A DNA stretch of 64,000 nt from Bacteroidota bacterium (GCA_027490225.1 JAIXYK010000031.1:36531-100530), one strand, 5' to 3'. Shown: positions 28,470 to 37,867, counted from the first letter of the stretch. The notes: generated by a model not told the origin, from the sequence alone. Numbers and translations are program-made.

Positions 28470-29852
28470 TTATTTGCCAATACAGAATTTTCCAAAAATA
28501 ATTCCGAGTACTTCATCATTTGTTACTTCGCCTGTAATTTCTGAAAGGGCTTCGATGGCTGCTCGAATATCTGTAGCTAATAAATCACTGGGTATTTGCA
28601 TGTTTAATCCATTGATTACTGCTTGTAAGCATGTTTCAGCTTTTTCTAAAGAATGTGCATGACGTGCGTTACTTACCAACATGTCGCTACTTTTAATTCT
28701 TTCAGAAACAATCCATTGTGTAAAGGCATTTTTCAATGTTTCTATACCTTCATTATTTTTTGCCGAAAGCTTAATTAAATGCTCTAATGATTTAAATTCA
28801 TTTAATTTACTTTCTATTGTAATGTCTGTTTTATTTGCAACAGGAATTACTATAATTTCTGTTTTAGCATTTAATTTTATTGCATTAATTTCATTTTCCA
28901 CATCTGTGGAATTCATTTCATTGGCATCAAATAAATACAGGATGATGCTTGCTTGTTGCATTTTTAAATAACTCCTTTCAATTCCAATTTTTTCAACTTC
29001 ATCTTGTGTTTCACGCAATCCGGCTGTGTCTATAAATCTAAATGCAGTGCCATCAATTACCAAAACGTCTTCAATTGCATCACGCGTGGTTCCTGCAATA
29101 GAACTCACAATTGCTTTTTCTTCTTTTAATAATGCATTTAATAAGGTGGATTTTCCAGCATTGGGTTTTCCAACAATTGCTACAGGAATTCCCGATTTAA
29201 TTACATTGCCTAAAGTAAACCCATTTCTAAGTAATTTAATATTTACAATTAATTGATAAATTAATTTTTCTAATTGTGTTCTGTCGGCAAATTCAACATC
29301 TTCGGTACTGAAATCTAATTCTAATTCTATTAAAGCTGCAAATGTCATCAGTTCAGTCCTGAGCTTTTTAATTTCATCAGAATAACCGCCTCTTAATTGC
29401 TGAAATGCTAAATTATGTGCTGCTTTATTTTCAGATGCAATAACATCTGCAACAGCTTCTGCCTGGCTTAAATCCATTTTTCCATTTAAAAAAGCACGTA
29501 GGGTAAATTCGCCGGCTTTTGCAGCAATGGCGCCTGCATCGTACAATGCACTTAAAATGCTTTGTTGAATAAAGATTGACCCATGGCAACTTATTTCAAT
29601 TAAATGCTCGCCTGTATATGAATGTGGTTGCTTAAAAACAGAAACAAGCACTTCATCTATGGTCTCGTTTTTCCAAACAATATTTCCAAAATGTAAAGTA
29701 TATCCATTTTGATGGATGAGTTTTTTATTTTTTTTTCCAACAAATATTTTATCTGTTATGGAAAGTGCGTCGGGGCCTGAAACTCTTATTATTGCTAAAG
29801 CAGATGTGCCTCCTCCGGTTGCCAAAGCACAAATTGTTGTATTCAATTGCAT
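28470..29852 (-). CDS. mnmE: tRNA uridine-5-carboxymethylaminomethyl(34) synthesis GTPase MnmE
   Basis: The 460-residue protein has the normal MnmE length. It has an N-terminal tetrahydrofolate-binding domain (TTICALATGGGTSALAIIRVSG) and a central helical domain. An inserted G domain carries the P-loop GKPNAGKS (228-235), G2 around GTTRD (254-258), DTAG (275-278) and NKTD (near 342), and the C-terminus has the diagnostic CxGK (FCIGK). With MnmG it installs the cmnm5/nm5 group at wobble U34 of tRNAs. mnmD, a later step on the same nucleotide, lies at 51030-51692. A -7 box ends 5 bp before the start codon, so the mRNA may be nearly leaderless. Confidence 0.97.
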   Translation of the reverse strand: MQLNTTICALATGGGTSALAIIRVSGPDALSITDKIFVGKKNKKLIHQNGYTLHFGNIVWKNETIDEVLVSVFKQPHSYTGEHLIEISCHGSIFIQQSILSALYDAGAIAAKAGEFTLRAFLNGKMDLSQAEAVADVIASENKAAHNLAFQQLRGGYSDEIKKLRTELMTFAALIELELDFSTEDVEFADRTQLEKLIYQLIVNIKLLRNGFTLGNVIKSGIPVAIVGKPNAGKSTLLNALLKEEKAIVSSIAGTTRDAIEDVLVIDGTAFRFIDTAGLRETQDEVEKIGIERSYLKMQQASIILYLFDANEMNSTDVENEINAIKLNAKTEIIVIPVANKTDITIESKLNEFKSLEHLIKLSAKNNEGIETLKNAFTQWIVSERIKSSDMLVSNARHAHSLEKAETCLQAVINGLNMQIPSDLLATDIRAAIEALSEITGEVTNDEVLGIIFGKFCIGK

Positions 29853-29856
29853 GTTA

Positions 29857-29864
29857 CAAATATA
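29857..29864 (-). promoter_or_regulatory. -7 box (TATATTTG) of mnmE
   Basis: An exact TAnnTTTG on the minus strand, its G at 29857 and the ATG at 29852. The expected transcription start is within a base or two of the start codon. Confidence 0.5.
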
Positions 29865-29905
29865 GCGGATTATGTCATAAATATTTTTTATAATTGAAGA
29901 AATAT

Positions 29906-30457
29906 CTACAAAATATCTTCAGGTAATTCATTTTCGATTTCTTGAATTTTTAGTGTTTCAGATTGGTCTATTCCTTTAGCTTCGTACCATGCAACTCCAA
30001 AATAAACAGGCCAAATAATAAATAATGAAATATTTTCAATCAATTCAGGATAAGGCATTTTAAGTAATACCCATATAATACTTACGGATGCAATACCTAT
30101 CCAACAAAGTTTTAATATGTCTAACCAAGATTTATTTGTATTATTTAAAAAGAAAATAAAATAACCAATAAATATTAAAATTGGTGCGAACAATAACAAA
30201 ATATGGGCATATGGCCAATGCATTATTCTAAAGAATATTCCTATAATCAAGATTAAATTTCCAGATAAATATATAATTGCATTTTTTGATCTCAGCGATC
30301 TGCTATTATAAATTAAATATAATAAACAGGAATAAGCGCTGTAATTAATTAAGTCTTCAAGGTTAAATCTGTGTTCTATAATTAACCAAAAATATACTGC
30401 AAATACAGATAAAACAAACCATACAGTTGCAAAATACCTATTGAAATAGTCTTTCAT
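29906..30457 (-). CDS. Small multi-pass membrane protein with a GldL-like FRIMHWP motif
   Basis: The 183-residue protein has about six hydrophobic segments. The line GIFFRIMHWPYAHILL (near residue 76) resembles the FKIMHWPGA motif of GldL and related Bacteroidota membrane proteins. No GldM or other T9SS motor genes are adjacent, and the protein lacks the GldL C-terminal region. The start overlaps the recQ stop by 4 bp (ATGA), so it is translationally coupled to recQ. Function unknown. Confidence 0.65.
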   Translation of the reverse strand: MKDYFNRYFATVWFVLSVFAVYFWLIIEHRFNLEDLINYSAYSCLLYLIYNSRSLRSKNAIIYLSGNLILIIGIFFRIMHWPYAHILLLFAPILIFIGYFIFFLNNTNKSWLDILKLCWIGIASVSIIWVLLKMPYPELIENISLFIIWPVYFGVAWYEAKGIDQSETLKIQEIENELPEDIL

Positions 30458-32349
30458 TTATGTATGCTTATTTCACCGTTAATTTCATTTAATATTCCTT
30501 CATCAATCATATTTTTAATAATTTCTAAAGTTATTTTTTCTTCAACATTAATTTTCATTAATAATTGTTTAATATTTAAAGCGCTTGTTTTTAATTCATT
30601 TAAAATAAATTTTTCTATATTTTTATTTAAATCATTATTGGAAGTTTTTTTAGCTAAGCAAACATCGCATTTCCCACATTTAATTGGATTTTCTTCACCG
30701 AAATAACTAACGAGTTGTTGACTCCTACAAACTTTATCATTGCTGAAATATTGTACCATTTTTTCATATCTCACACGCGCATTTTGCTTTTTAGACTCAT
30801 AGTTTCTAATCGACAAAGGAAGTCGGTCGGGGTGCTGTCTTCCCATATTAAAAAACAATTGTGTTTTATCTTTAAAAGGTTTGTAAGAGATGATGCCGTT
30901 AGTATCTAAATAATTTAATTTTTCAATTACTTCTTTTACATGAATTCCTGCTCTTTCAGCAATTTCAGATTCTTTAATCGGCACAAAATCGTGGAAAGTT
31001 CCTCCATAGGATCTCATAATTGTTTTAATAAAAGATTCATACTGCGGATGTTGGAACTCGAATTGGTAAATAGCTTCTTTATTTACCATAAAAATAATTT
31101 TACTAGACGAGTAGTTGTTTTCAATAAATGTGAATAAGCCTTCTTTCTCAATAAATTTAATAGCGTTTAAGCAAATATTAGGTTTTTGTTGGTAACGTTT
31201 TGCAAATTCTAATAAATCGAAATCATAATATTGCATTTCCCCAGCATTTACTGGTATTTGTAAGAAGTTTCCTATTAGATTATAGATAGATTTGATTAAG
31301 TCGAAGCCCGGAAATTGATCATTAAATCTATTTTCCATTTCTTCTTTATCGGCCGAATCTGTAAGCAAAACGGCCCACGATTTTTTTTCATCTCTTCCGG
31401 CTCTTCCTGCTTCTTGAAAATATGCTTCTAAGGAATCAGAAGGCTCCAAATGAATTACGGTTCGAACATTTGGTTTATCGATTCCCATTCCAAAAGCGTT
31501 GGTGCAAACCATTACCCGAACTTTATCATCAATCCACATTTGCTGTCTTAAGCTTCTGGTATTGCCATCAAGGCCTCCATGGTAGTAAGTTGCGACAATT
31601 CCTTGTTTATTTAACCATTCTGAAAATTCTCTTGTTCTTTTGCGATTTCTAACATACACAACAGAACAACCAGCTAGTTTATTGAGAATGTTGAGTGCTT
31701 GTCCATTTTTATTTTCTGTTATACGCACTATGTATGCAAGGTTGCTGCGTGTAAAACTCTTTTTAAATCGTTTTCCTTTTTTGAAATGCAGCCTTACTTC
31801 TATATCATTGCAAACCTCTGTAGTTGCAGTTGCAGTTAAGGCAATAATGTTAACGCCTGTTTTTATTTTTCGAATCTCAGCAATTTCAAGATAAGAAGGC
31901 CTAAAATCGTAGCCCCATTGTGAAATACAATGTGCTTCATCTACAGCAATTAAACCAACATCACAATTATAAAGGAACTCCTTGAAACGTTCGGTACCAA
32001 GCCGTTCTGGTGAAACATATAAGAATTGAAGTTCTTTGTTTATTGCGCGATCCAATAAAATTTCAACTTCTAATTGCTGCATAGTTGAAGCAATCATTCC
32101 TGCGCGAATTCCTTTTTTTTGCAGGTTTTCGATCTGGTCTTTCATTAACGCTATAAGCGGAGAAATAACAATGCATAACTTGCCTAAACACAATGCAGGA
32201 ACTTGGAAACATATTGATTTACCACCACCAGTTGGTAACAAAGCAAGGGTATCATTTCCTGCTAAAACAGAAAGTACAATGTCTTCCTGAAGTTCACGAA
32301 ACTGATTGAATCCCCAATATTGTTTAAGAATTTCTGATGGAGTATGCAT
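30454..32349 (-). CDS. recQ: ATP-dependent DNA helicase RecQ
   Basis: The 631-residue protein carries all superfamily 2 helicase motifs: Walker A LLPTGGGKS (37-45), DEAHCISQWGYDFR (137-150), ALTATAT and QEAGRAGRD (motif VI). The RecQ zinc-binding cysteines are 541, 558, 561 and 564, followed by a winged-helix region. An HRDC domain is not evident, so this is the short RecQ form common in Bacteroidota. It unwinds DNA with 3'-5' polarity in recombination and repair. The promoter box lies 6 bp before the start codon, and the small membrane protein gene overlaps its end. Confidence 0.95.
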   Translation of the reverse strand: MHTPSEILKQYWGFNQFRELQEDIVLSVLAGNDTLALLPTGGGKSICFQVPALCLGKLCIVISPLIALMKDQIENLQKKGIRAGMIASTMQQLEVEILLDRAINKELQFLYVSPERLGTERFKEFLYNCDVGLIAVDEAHCISQWGYDFRPSYLEIAEIRKIKTGVNIIALTATATTEVCNDIEVRLHFKKGKRFKKSFTRSNLAYIVRITENKNGQALNILNKLAGCSVVYVRNRKRTREFSEWLNKQGIVATYYHGGLDGNTRSLRQQMWIDDKVRVMVCTNAFGMGIDKPNVRTVIHLEPSDSLEAYFQEAGRAGRDEKKSWAVLLTDSADKEEMENRFNDQFPGFDLIKSIYNLIGNFLQIPVNAGEMQYYDFDLLEFAKRYQQKPNICLNAIKFIEKEGLFTFIENNYSSSKIIFMVNKEAIYQFEFQHPQYESFIKTIMRSYGGTFHDFVPIKESEIAERAGIHVKEVIEKLNYLDTNGIISYKPFKDKTQLFFNMGRQHPDRLPLSIRNYESKKQNARVRYEKMVQYFSNDKVCRSQQLVSYFGEENPIKCGKCDVCLAKKTSNNDLNKNIEKFILNELKTSALNIKQLLMKINVEEKITLEIIKNMIDEGILNEINGEISIHK

Positions 32350-32354
32350 TCCTA

Positions 32355-32362
32355 CAAAAGTA
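32355..32362 (-). promoter_or_regulatory. -7 box (TACTTTTG) of recQ
   Basis: An exact TAnnTTTG. A TTG lies 16 bp upstream (32381-32379), shorter than the usual 19-21. The ATG is at 32349, so the predicted leader is only 0-3 nt. Confidence 0.5.
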
Positions 32363-32377
32363 GGGATTCATTTCTTA

Positions 32378-32905
32378 TCAACTATGCTTAAGCACAAATT
32401 CTGCTCTCCAGGCAATTGAACCCATTGGTACAGCAACTAATTCATAACCTAAAGTTGAATAAATACTTTCTAAACATTTATGAACTTTAATAGCAGCTAC
32501 AAAATCTTCTTTTCGCTCATTGTCTCTTTGGAAAATTGCCTCCCAAGGTGGAGTGATAAAAATTTTTGAATGGTATTTATATTTATTGGAAAGCTCGATT
32601 AAATCAGCGGAAATTTCTTTTTTATCTTTCATTAGAAAGCCAATAACATCTGGAATTCCCCGGTCATAATAACTGATTACATTTTTGCCCTTTTCGAATT
32701 GCATGATTCTTCCCTGTTTTACTTTTTCTGAAAAAGAATCAATATTTATCCAGGGAACTGATTCTCCATTGGTTTCAACTTCATGCTGAATGATTTCTCT
32801 TGCAATTTCATGGTGCACCAGATTTCCTTTTCTCTCCAATTCCTCAATGATACTAGATTTACCAAAGCCTGGACCACCAGTTAAGAGTATGCGTTTTTCA
32901 ATCAT
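32378..32905 (-). CDS. AAA_28 family ATPase/kinase-like protein
   Basis: The 175-residue P-loop protein starts MIEKRILLTGGPGFGKSSIIEEL (Walker A GGPGFGKS at 10-17). Then come HEIAREIIQ and YYDRGIPDVIGF (an Asp/Arg line typical of the family), and FITPPWEAIFQRDNERKED, a lid-like segment. It matches the AAA_28 (NadR/TTD14-like) domain family, which resembles small-molecule kinases. The substrate is unknown. It is followed after 28 bp by recQ, which has its own -7 box, so co-transcription is not required. Confidence 0.85.
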   Translation of the reverse strand: MIEKRILLTGGPGFGKSSIIEELERKGNLVHHEIAREIIQHEVETNGESVPWINIDSFSEKVKQGRIMQFEKGKNVISYYDRGIPDVIGFLMKDKKEISADLIELSNKYKYHSKIFITPPWEAIFQRDNERKEDFVAAIKVHKCLESIYSTLGYELVAVPMGSIAWRAEFVLKHS

Positions 32906-32912
32906 TCAGCGG

Positions 32913-32920
32913 CAAATATA
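32913..32920 (-). promoter_or_regulatory. -7 box (TATATTTG) of the AAA_28 gene
   Basis: An exact TAnnTTTG followed by CCGC on the minus strand; the ATG is at 32905, 7 bp away. Confidence 0.5.
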
Positions 32921-33079
32921 CCTTTACATTTACGAAAAACTAAATTTGAAGTTGAAAATGGTTTCAATTTATCAAGAGTTGTTAATGTGATTTATAGACA
33001 TTCTAAATTTGATATGTTAAATTCAATTAAATCAAACGGTTGAAAATCAGTGTTCCAAAAGAAGTGTTTAAAGCCATAG

Positions 33080-33092
33080 TGTCATATTGACA
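33080..33092. promoter_or_regulatory. Perfect 13-bp inverted repeat TGTCA-TAT-TGACA
   Basis: It lies 60 bp before the GH57/DUF3536 start, in the 246-bp gap between divergent genes. The symmetry suits a dimeric regulator, but it is a single short site with no known owner. A near-match -7 box (TAACATTG) follows at 33103-33110. Confidence 0.3.
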
Positions 33093-33151
33093 ATAAATTT
33101 CCTAACATTGCGGCCGAAACGGTTTTTTTAAGACTGTTATTTTGATGATTT

Positions 33152-35602
33152 ATGGAAAAGTACGTTTGTATTCACGGGCATTTTTATCAACCCCCAAGAG
33201 AAAATGCATGGTTAGAAGTAATTGAGCAACAAGATTCTGCATATCCATACCACGATTGGAACGAACGCATTTCTCATGAATGTTATGGGCCCAATGGTGC
33301 TTCCCGAATTTTGGATTCAAACGATAACATTATCAATATTTTAAATAATTATGCGCGCATGAGTTTTAACTTTGGAGCTACATTGCTTCAATGGATGGAA
33401 GTTCATGCTGTTGAAGCATACCAACAGGTGCTGGATGCTGATAAAGAAAGCATGGAACGTTTTGGTGGTTATGGAAGTGCAATGGCTCAGGTGTATAATC
33501 ACTTAATCATGCCTTTGGCGAATAAGAAAGATAAGCAAACGCAAGTTATTTGGGGAATCAAAGATTTTGAATATCGTTTTGGGCGAAAGCCAGAAGGTAT
33601 TTGGCTTGCAGAAACCGCCGTTGATGTTGAAACCTTAGAAGTGCTGGCAGAAAATAATATTAAGTTTACTGTGTTAGCTCCTCGACAAGCTAAAAGTATA
33701 AGGAAAAATGGAGAAGAGAGCTGGCAAGATGTGAATGGAGAACGGATAGATACAAGAAGACCTTATACATGCAAATTACCGTCTGGAAAAGAGATAGCTT
33801 TATATTTCTATGATGGAAAAGTTTCTCAGGATATTGCTTTCAAAGGACTTTTAATTGATGGGAAAGATTTTGCGCACCAATTGCTGGAAGGATTCAATGA
33901 TTACAGTGATGCCATTCAATTAGTGCACGTTGCTACTGATGGAGAAAGCTATGGTCACCATCATAAATATGGAGACATGGCACTCGCTTATTGTTTAGAT
34001 TATATTGAAAGTGCAGGTTTAGCAAAGTTGACGAATTATGCGCAGTTTTTATCAATAGCACCTCCAACCTGGCAAGTTGAGATTCACGACAATAGCTCTT
34101 GGAGTTGTGTGCATGGTGTAGAGCGTTGGAGAAATGACTGTGGTTGCAGTTCAGGAATGAACTTAGGCTGGAATCAAAAATGGAGAGCTCCTTTGCGAAA
34201 TTCCTTGGATTGGCTAAGAGATCAATTAACTTCTGTATTTGAGAAAGAATTAGGAAAATACATAAAAAATCCATGGGATGCCCGAAATGCATACATAGAA
34301 GTTATTCTTGATAGGGGAGAAGTAAATGTTGACCAGTTTTTAACAAAATGGTGCATTGAAATGCCTAAAAATGAGCAGAAAACAAAGGTGATTCGGATGC
34401 TAGAAATGCAACGACATGCCATGTTAATGTATACAAGTTGCGGTTGGTTTTTCGATGAGATTTCTGGAATAGAAACAACTCAAATTTTGCAATATGCAGA
34501 CAGGGCAATTCAATTAGCAGAAAGCGAAAGTAATGTATTACTAGAAAAAGAATTTCTTAAAAGACTTACCGAAGCACCTAGCAATTTGCCTGATTTAAAG
34601 AATGGTGCAATTGTGCATAAAAAATATGTGCAACCTTCAAGGTTAACCCTTTCTAAAGTAGGTTCACATTATGCAGTAGCAAGCTTATTCGAAGACTTTC
34701 CCGAAACACTCACTATTTGTAATTACCGCGCAGAAAGCGAGAGTTATGAACGTTTAGAAGCAGGAACTTTAAGATTAGCAGTAGGGAAAACGCAAGTGCA
34801 TTCATTGATTACACTGAGTGTGCGAAAATTTTACTTTGCGGTTATTTGGTTGGGCCAAAATCATATCATAGGAAATTCCAGTAGTTATATGGAAGATGAG
34901 GATTTTGTAAAGATGAGTGAGGAAATTAAAAGTGCATTTAGCAATAGCCAAGTAGCTGAAGTGATAGGTATTATGCAAACTTATTTCGGTCCAGAGAAAT
35001 TTTCATTATGGAATTTGTTTAAAGACGAACAAATTAAAGTACTGAATGAAATTGTAATGAAAGATGTAATTCAGGCTGAAGATTCTTTCAGGAGAATTTA
35101 TAATAGAAATTACAACATCATGACCGTGATGGATGAAGCCCGTTTGCCAATTCCTTCTGTATTAATCAAAAATTTGGAGAATGTTATTAATAGTGATATT
35201 CGACATTTTTTCGAAAATGGAAATTTATATCCAAACAGATTGGAAAAATTAGCCATCGATGCCCTAAAGTGGAAAGTTGAATTGGACAAAACAACAATTA
35301 GTTTTGCCGCTAGTTCCAAAATGTATTTGTTAATGAGAAGTCTTCGTCCTGAAGACCATGACTACAAAACCATTGATATTATTCTAAGGGTTTTTCATGT
35401 AATGAAAGATTTGAATATCGAACTCGATTTACGAGATTTTCAAAATGAATATTTCAATTTAGGAAAAAAACTTCTGGAAGATCATACTATCCTTAAATTC
35501 AAAGACCAGAAAAGTAAAATGGAATGGATTAGAAAGTATCTTGAATTAGGCAAATTTATTAAAGTAAAATTGCCATCAAGAATGGAACATATAATTGAGT
35601 AG
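33152..35602 (+). CDS. Glycoside hydrolase family 57-type protein with DUF3536
   Basis: An 816-residue cytoplasmic protein with no signal peptide. The N-terminal half is GH57-like: YVCIHGHFYQPPRENAW (conserved region 1), EGIWLAETAVD near 150 (glutamate of the proposed nucleophile region) and VATDGESYGHHHKYGDMALAY near 262 (conserved Asp region), then CGCSSGMNLGWNQKWRAPLR. The C-terminal half is DUF3536. GH57 enzymes are retaining alpha-glucanases or branching enzymes; DUF3536 members are not characterised, and glycogen or alpha-glucan processing is only inferred. No glycogen genes are adjacent. It is a stand-alone transcript. Confidence 0.87.
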   Translation: MEKYVCIHGHFYQPPRENAWLEVIEQQDSAYPYHDWNERISHECYGPNGASRILDSNDNIINILNNYARMSFNFGATLLQWMEVHAVEAYQQVLDADKESMERFGGYGSAMAQVYNHLIMPLANKKDKQTQVIWGIKDFEYRFGRKPEGIWLAETAVDVETLEVLAENNIKFTVLAPRQAKSIRKNGEESWQDVNGERIDTRRPYTCKLPSGKEIALYFYDGKVSQDIAFKGLLIDGKDFAHQLLEGFNDYSDAIQLVHVATDGESYGHHHKYGDMALAYCLDYIESAGLAKLTNYAQFLSIAPPTWQVEIHDNSSWSCVHGVERWRNDCGCSSGMNLGWNQKWRAPLRNSLDWLRDQLTSVFEKELGKYIKNPWDARNAYIEVILDRGEVNVDQFLTKWCIEMPKNEQKTKVIRMLEMQRHAMLMYTSCGWFFDEISGIETTQILQYADRAIQLAESESNVLLEKEFLKRLTEAPSNLPDLKNGAIVHKKYVQPSRLTLSKVGSHYAVASLFEDFPETLTICNYRAESESYERLEAGTLRLAVGKTQVHSLITLSVRKFYFAVIWLGQNHIIGNSSSYMEDEDFVKMSEEIKSAFSNSQVAEVIGIMQTYFGPEKFSLWNLFKDEQIKVLNEIVMKDVIQAEDSFRRIYNRNYNIMTVMDEARLPIPSVLIKNLENVINSDIRHFFENGNLYPNRLEKLAIDALKWKVELDKTTISFAASSKMYLLMRSLRPEDHDYKTIDIILRVFHVMKDLNIELDLRDFQNEYFNLGKKLLEDHTILKFKDQKSKMEWIRKYLELGKFIKVKLPSRMEHIIE

Positions 35603-35605
35603 TGA

Positions 35606-35703
<98 letters not shown>

Positions 35704-35717
35704 GGTTAGGTAATTAT

Positions 35718-36761
35718 TCACAGTTGTTTTAAAAATTCCATTGTATCTGCACCATCTGCATAATCCGTAAGTTGGGGACTTTGTGCATTGCCAAAAGAAA
35801 TGGAGGAGATACCAGAAAAAGCACCAGAAACAACACATTGTATTTCTGAAACAGCTGCTGCTAATTTATATTTAAGAGAAGCTATATCCTTGTATTTTTC
35901 ATAGTAAAGCACGCCAATCGGAGCATGTAATCCTTCGTCTTCTTTTAGCAATAAAAAACCATTGTCAAAATGTTCCACACCATTTATAAGGTAAATTGCT
36001 TTGTTATATTCATAGTTATTAAAATATTTTGAATGATTTTTTAAATCATAGAATTTCATACTTGCATCAAGCAATTGAGAAGGATTCCAATCTTCAGGGA
36101 AATATATTTTAGACACGTTTCTGCAACCTAATCCAAAATAACTAATCACATCTTGCAATAGGTTTGTTAATTCCTCATCACTTTCATTTCCGGAAATTAC
36201 TGCTACTGATGTCCTGTTTTTTCTAATGATATTTGGGTACTTTGAAAAATAATATTCAAAATATCTTCCCGTATTATTGCTGCCAGTTGCGATAATTGCA
36301 TCAATATTTTTTAATTGAGCAGTTGTAAACTCAATGTAAGCTGTAAAATCAGGTTCAATTTTTATCAATTTATCAAATATAAAAGGCAAAAGAATCATGT
36401 CTTGTGATGATAATTTTGCAACCAACTTGTTTCCGCTAATTAATACACACAATGCGTCGTGAAATCCAACTGCAGGAATATTTCCAGCCATTATAACACC
36501 AATATTCTTTGGCTCTTTGTTTTCTTCAAAATTATATTGAATTAACCAATTTCGTAAACTTTGCACTTCGAGCATTTGAGCAATCGCATTTAATGATTGC
36601 ATTACATTTTTGGGTACAAACCAAGCGTTATTGTTAACTACATTGAGCAATAATTCATTATAATGTTCATTAGAACCTAACTCCATTTCTTTCACAATGT
36701 TCTTAATTTCAGTGCCAAGCGCAGCAAAAGCTATGATTCTTTTTTCAATATGCATATTCAT
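35718..36761 (-). CDS. Acyl-CoA reductase, LuxC-like
   Basis: The 347-residue protein matches the LuxC/acyl-CoA reductase family. It has NIGVIMAGNIPAVGFHD (nucleotide-binding region, near 85-101), GNKLVAKLSSQD, an ATGSNNTGRYFEYYF line near 157, and GLGCRNVSKIYFP near 210, which holds the likely catalytic Cys. The family reduces acyl-CoA or acyl-protein thioesters to aldehydes with NADPH. In Bacteroidota it commonly sits divergent from the 4Fe-4S ferredoxin gene, as here (51 bp between starts). There are no luciferase genes, so the lux name does not imply light. ATGs at 36761 and 36755 are both possible starts. Confidence 0.87.
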   Translation of the reverse strand: MNMHIEKRIIAFAALGTEIKNIVKEMELGSNEHYNELLLNVVNNNAWFVPKNVMQSLNAIAQMLEVQSLRNWLIQYNFEENKEPKNIGVIMAGNIPAVGFHDALCVLISGNKLVAKLSSQDMILLPFIFDKLIKIEPDFTAYIEFTTAQLKNIDAIIATGSNNTGRYFEYYFSKYPNIIRKNRTSVAVISGNESDEELTNLLQDVISYFGLGCRNVSKIYFPEDWNPSQLLDASMKFYDLKNHSKYFNNYEYNKAIYLINGVEHFDNGFLLLKEDEGLHAPIGVLYYEKYKDIASLKYKLAAAVSEIQCVVSGAFSGISSISFGNAQSPQLTDYADGADTMEFLKQL

Positions 36762-36773
36762 CCAAATATTCTT

Positions 36774-36781
36774 TAATTTTG
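36774..36781 (+). promoter_or_regulatory. -7 box (TAATTTTG) of the ferredoxin-psd unit
   Basis: An exact TAnnTTTG followed by CAC, 31 bp before the ferredoxin ATG, inside the 51-bp divergent intergenic region. Confidence 0.5.
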
Positions 36782-36812
36782 CACGCGAAAATAAACTTTA
36801 AAATCTATACAT

Positions 36813-37157
36813 ATGGCAATAATGATAACTGACGAATGTATCAATTGTGGTGCATGCGAGCCTGAATGTCCAAACAATGCAATTTATGAAGGTGGAACTG
36901 AATGGCGTTTTGCTGATGGAACAAGCTTAAAAGGTGAGGTTGTTGCACCAAGTGGTGTATATCAAGCTGATACTTCACATACTCCTGTTGCTATGGACGC
37001 TTATTATATTGTAAGTGATAAATGTACAGAATGTGTTGGTTTTCATGACGAGCCACAATGCGCTGCAGTTTGTCCAGTTGATTGCTGTGTAGATGATCCT
37101 CAACACAGAGAAACTCCAGAGCAATTGCTAGCGAAGAAAGAATATATGCATTTATAA
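36813..37157 (+). CDS. 2[4Fe-4S] ferredoxin
   Basis: The 114-residue soluble protein has two iron-sulfur motifs: CINCGACEPECP (Cys 9, 12, 15, 19) and a second cluster CTECVGFHDEPQCAAVCP with the long loop between its second and third cysteines that is typical of Alvin/YfhL-like ferredoxins. An insert between the clusters (residues about 28-65) is usual in the Bacteroidota form. It is an electron carrier for unspecified partners; its constant neighbour in this phylum is the acyl-CoA reductase on the other side of the promoter. psd begins 2 bp after its stop. Confidence 0.93.
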   Translation: MAIMITDECINCGACEPECPNNAIYEGGTEWRFADGTSLKGEVVAPSGVYQADTSHTPVAMDAYYIVSDKCTECVGFHDEPQCAAVCPVDCCVDDPQHRETPEQLLAKKEYMHL

Positions 37158-37159
37158 GC

Positions 37160-37813
37160 ATGACGATACACCGCGAAGGACACCGCATGTTGTTGGTTTT
37201 AACAACAGTGCTTGTGCTAATCAATGTATTAATTTTTAAAGCTTTTGATGAGAGTATAAAAGTGAGATTATTATTTCTCATACCTTCACTTGTCGTTTTT
37301 AGTTTGGTGCTTCAGTTTTTTAGAAATCCATCCAGAAAACAACATCTTGGCAACTGGGTACTTTGCCCTGCAGATGGAAAAGTAGTAGCAATTGAAGAAA
37401 TATTTGAAGACGAATATTACAAAGACAAAAGAAAACTGGTTTCTGTATTTATGTCACCCTTAAATGTGCATATAAACAGATTCAGTATTTCAGGTAAAGT
37501 GAGTTATTTTAAATATCACAAAGGATTGTATTTAGTTGCAAGCCATCCAAAGTCTTCAACTGAAAATGAAAGAACTACTGTTGTTGTTGAAAACGGAACC
37601 GAAAGTGTTTTATTGAGACAAATTGCAGGTTATGTTGCCAGAAGAATTGTAACATATTGTAAAGTAGGAGATGAAGCAAAGCAAGGAGGCGAATTTGGAT
37701 TTATTAAGTTCGGTTCACGCGTTGACATTATTTTACCATTAAATGCTGATGTAAAAGTTAAGCTGGGAGATATTGTAAAGGGAGGAATTACTGAAGTTGC
37801 AAAACTTTCTTAA
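37160..37813 (+). CDS. psd: Phosphatidylserine decarboxylase (short, archaeal-type)
   Basis: The 217-residue proenzyme starts TIHREGH, the usual N-terminus of the short Psd class. A two-helix membrane anchor follows (LLVLTTVLVLINVLIF and LLFLIPSLVVFSLVL). Conserved CPADGKVVAIEE, FMSPLNVHINR and a KFGSRVD motif follow, where the chain is self-cleaved between Gly185 and Ser186 to form the pyruvoyl group. It makes phosphatidylethanolamine at the inner membrane. It probably shares the promoter of the ferredoxin gene (2 bp gap). Confidence 0.95.
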   Translation: MTIHREGHRMLLVLTTVLVLINVLIFKAFDESIKVRLLFLIPSLVVFSLVLQFFRNPSRKQHLGNWVLCPADGKVVAIEEIFEDEYYKDKRKLVSVFMSPLNVHINRFSISGKVSYFKYHKGLYLVASHPKSSTENERTTVVVENGTESVLLRQIAGYVARRIVTYCKVGDEAKQGGEFGFIKFGSRVDIILPLNADVKVKLGDIVKGGITEVAKLS

Positions 37814-37842
37814 AGTTCTGCAATATAAATTAGCAGAATACG

Positions 37843-37850
37843 TATATTTG
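37843..37850 (+). promoter_or_regulatory. -7 box (TATATTTG) of the Lys/Cys-rich peptide gene
   Basis: An exact TAnnTTTG, 17 bp before ATG 37868. A weak -33-like TCTG lies about 22 bp upstream. Confidence 0.5.
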
Positions 37851-37867
37851 TTTATAAAATTGAAACT

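Noticed and set aside
29906..30457. Calling the small membrane protein GldL
   Set aside because: Only the FRIMHWP line matches; the GldL C-terminal region and the gldM/gldN neighbours are absent.
35718..36761. LuxC-like gene as a sign of bioluminescence
   Set aside because: No luxA/B/D genes nearby; LuxC-type acyl-CoA reductases are common in non-luminous Bacteroidota next to this ferredoxin.
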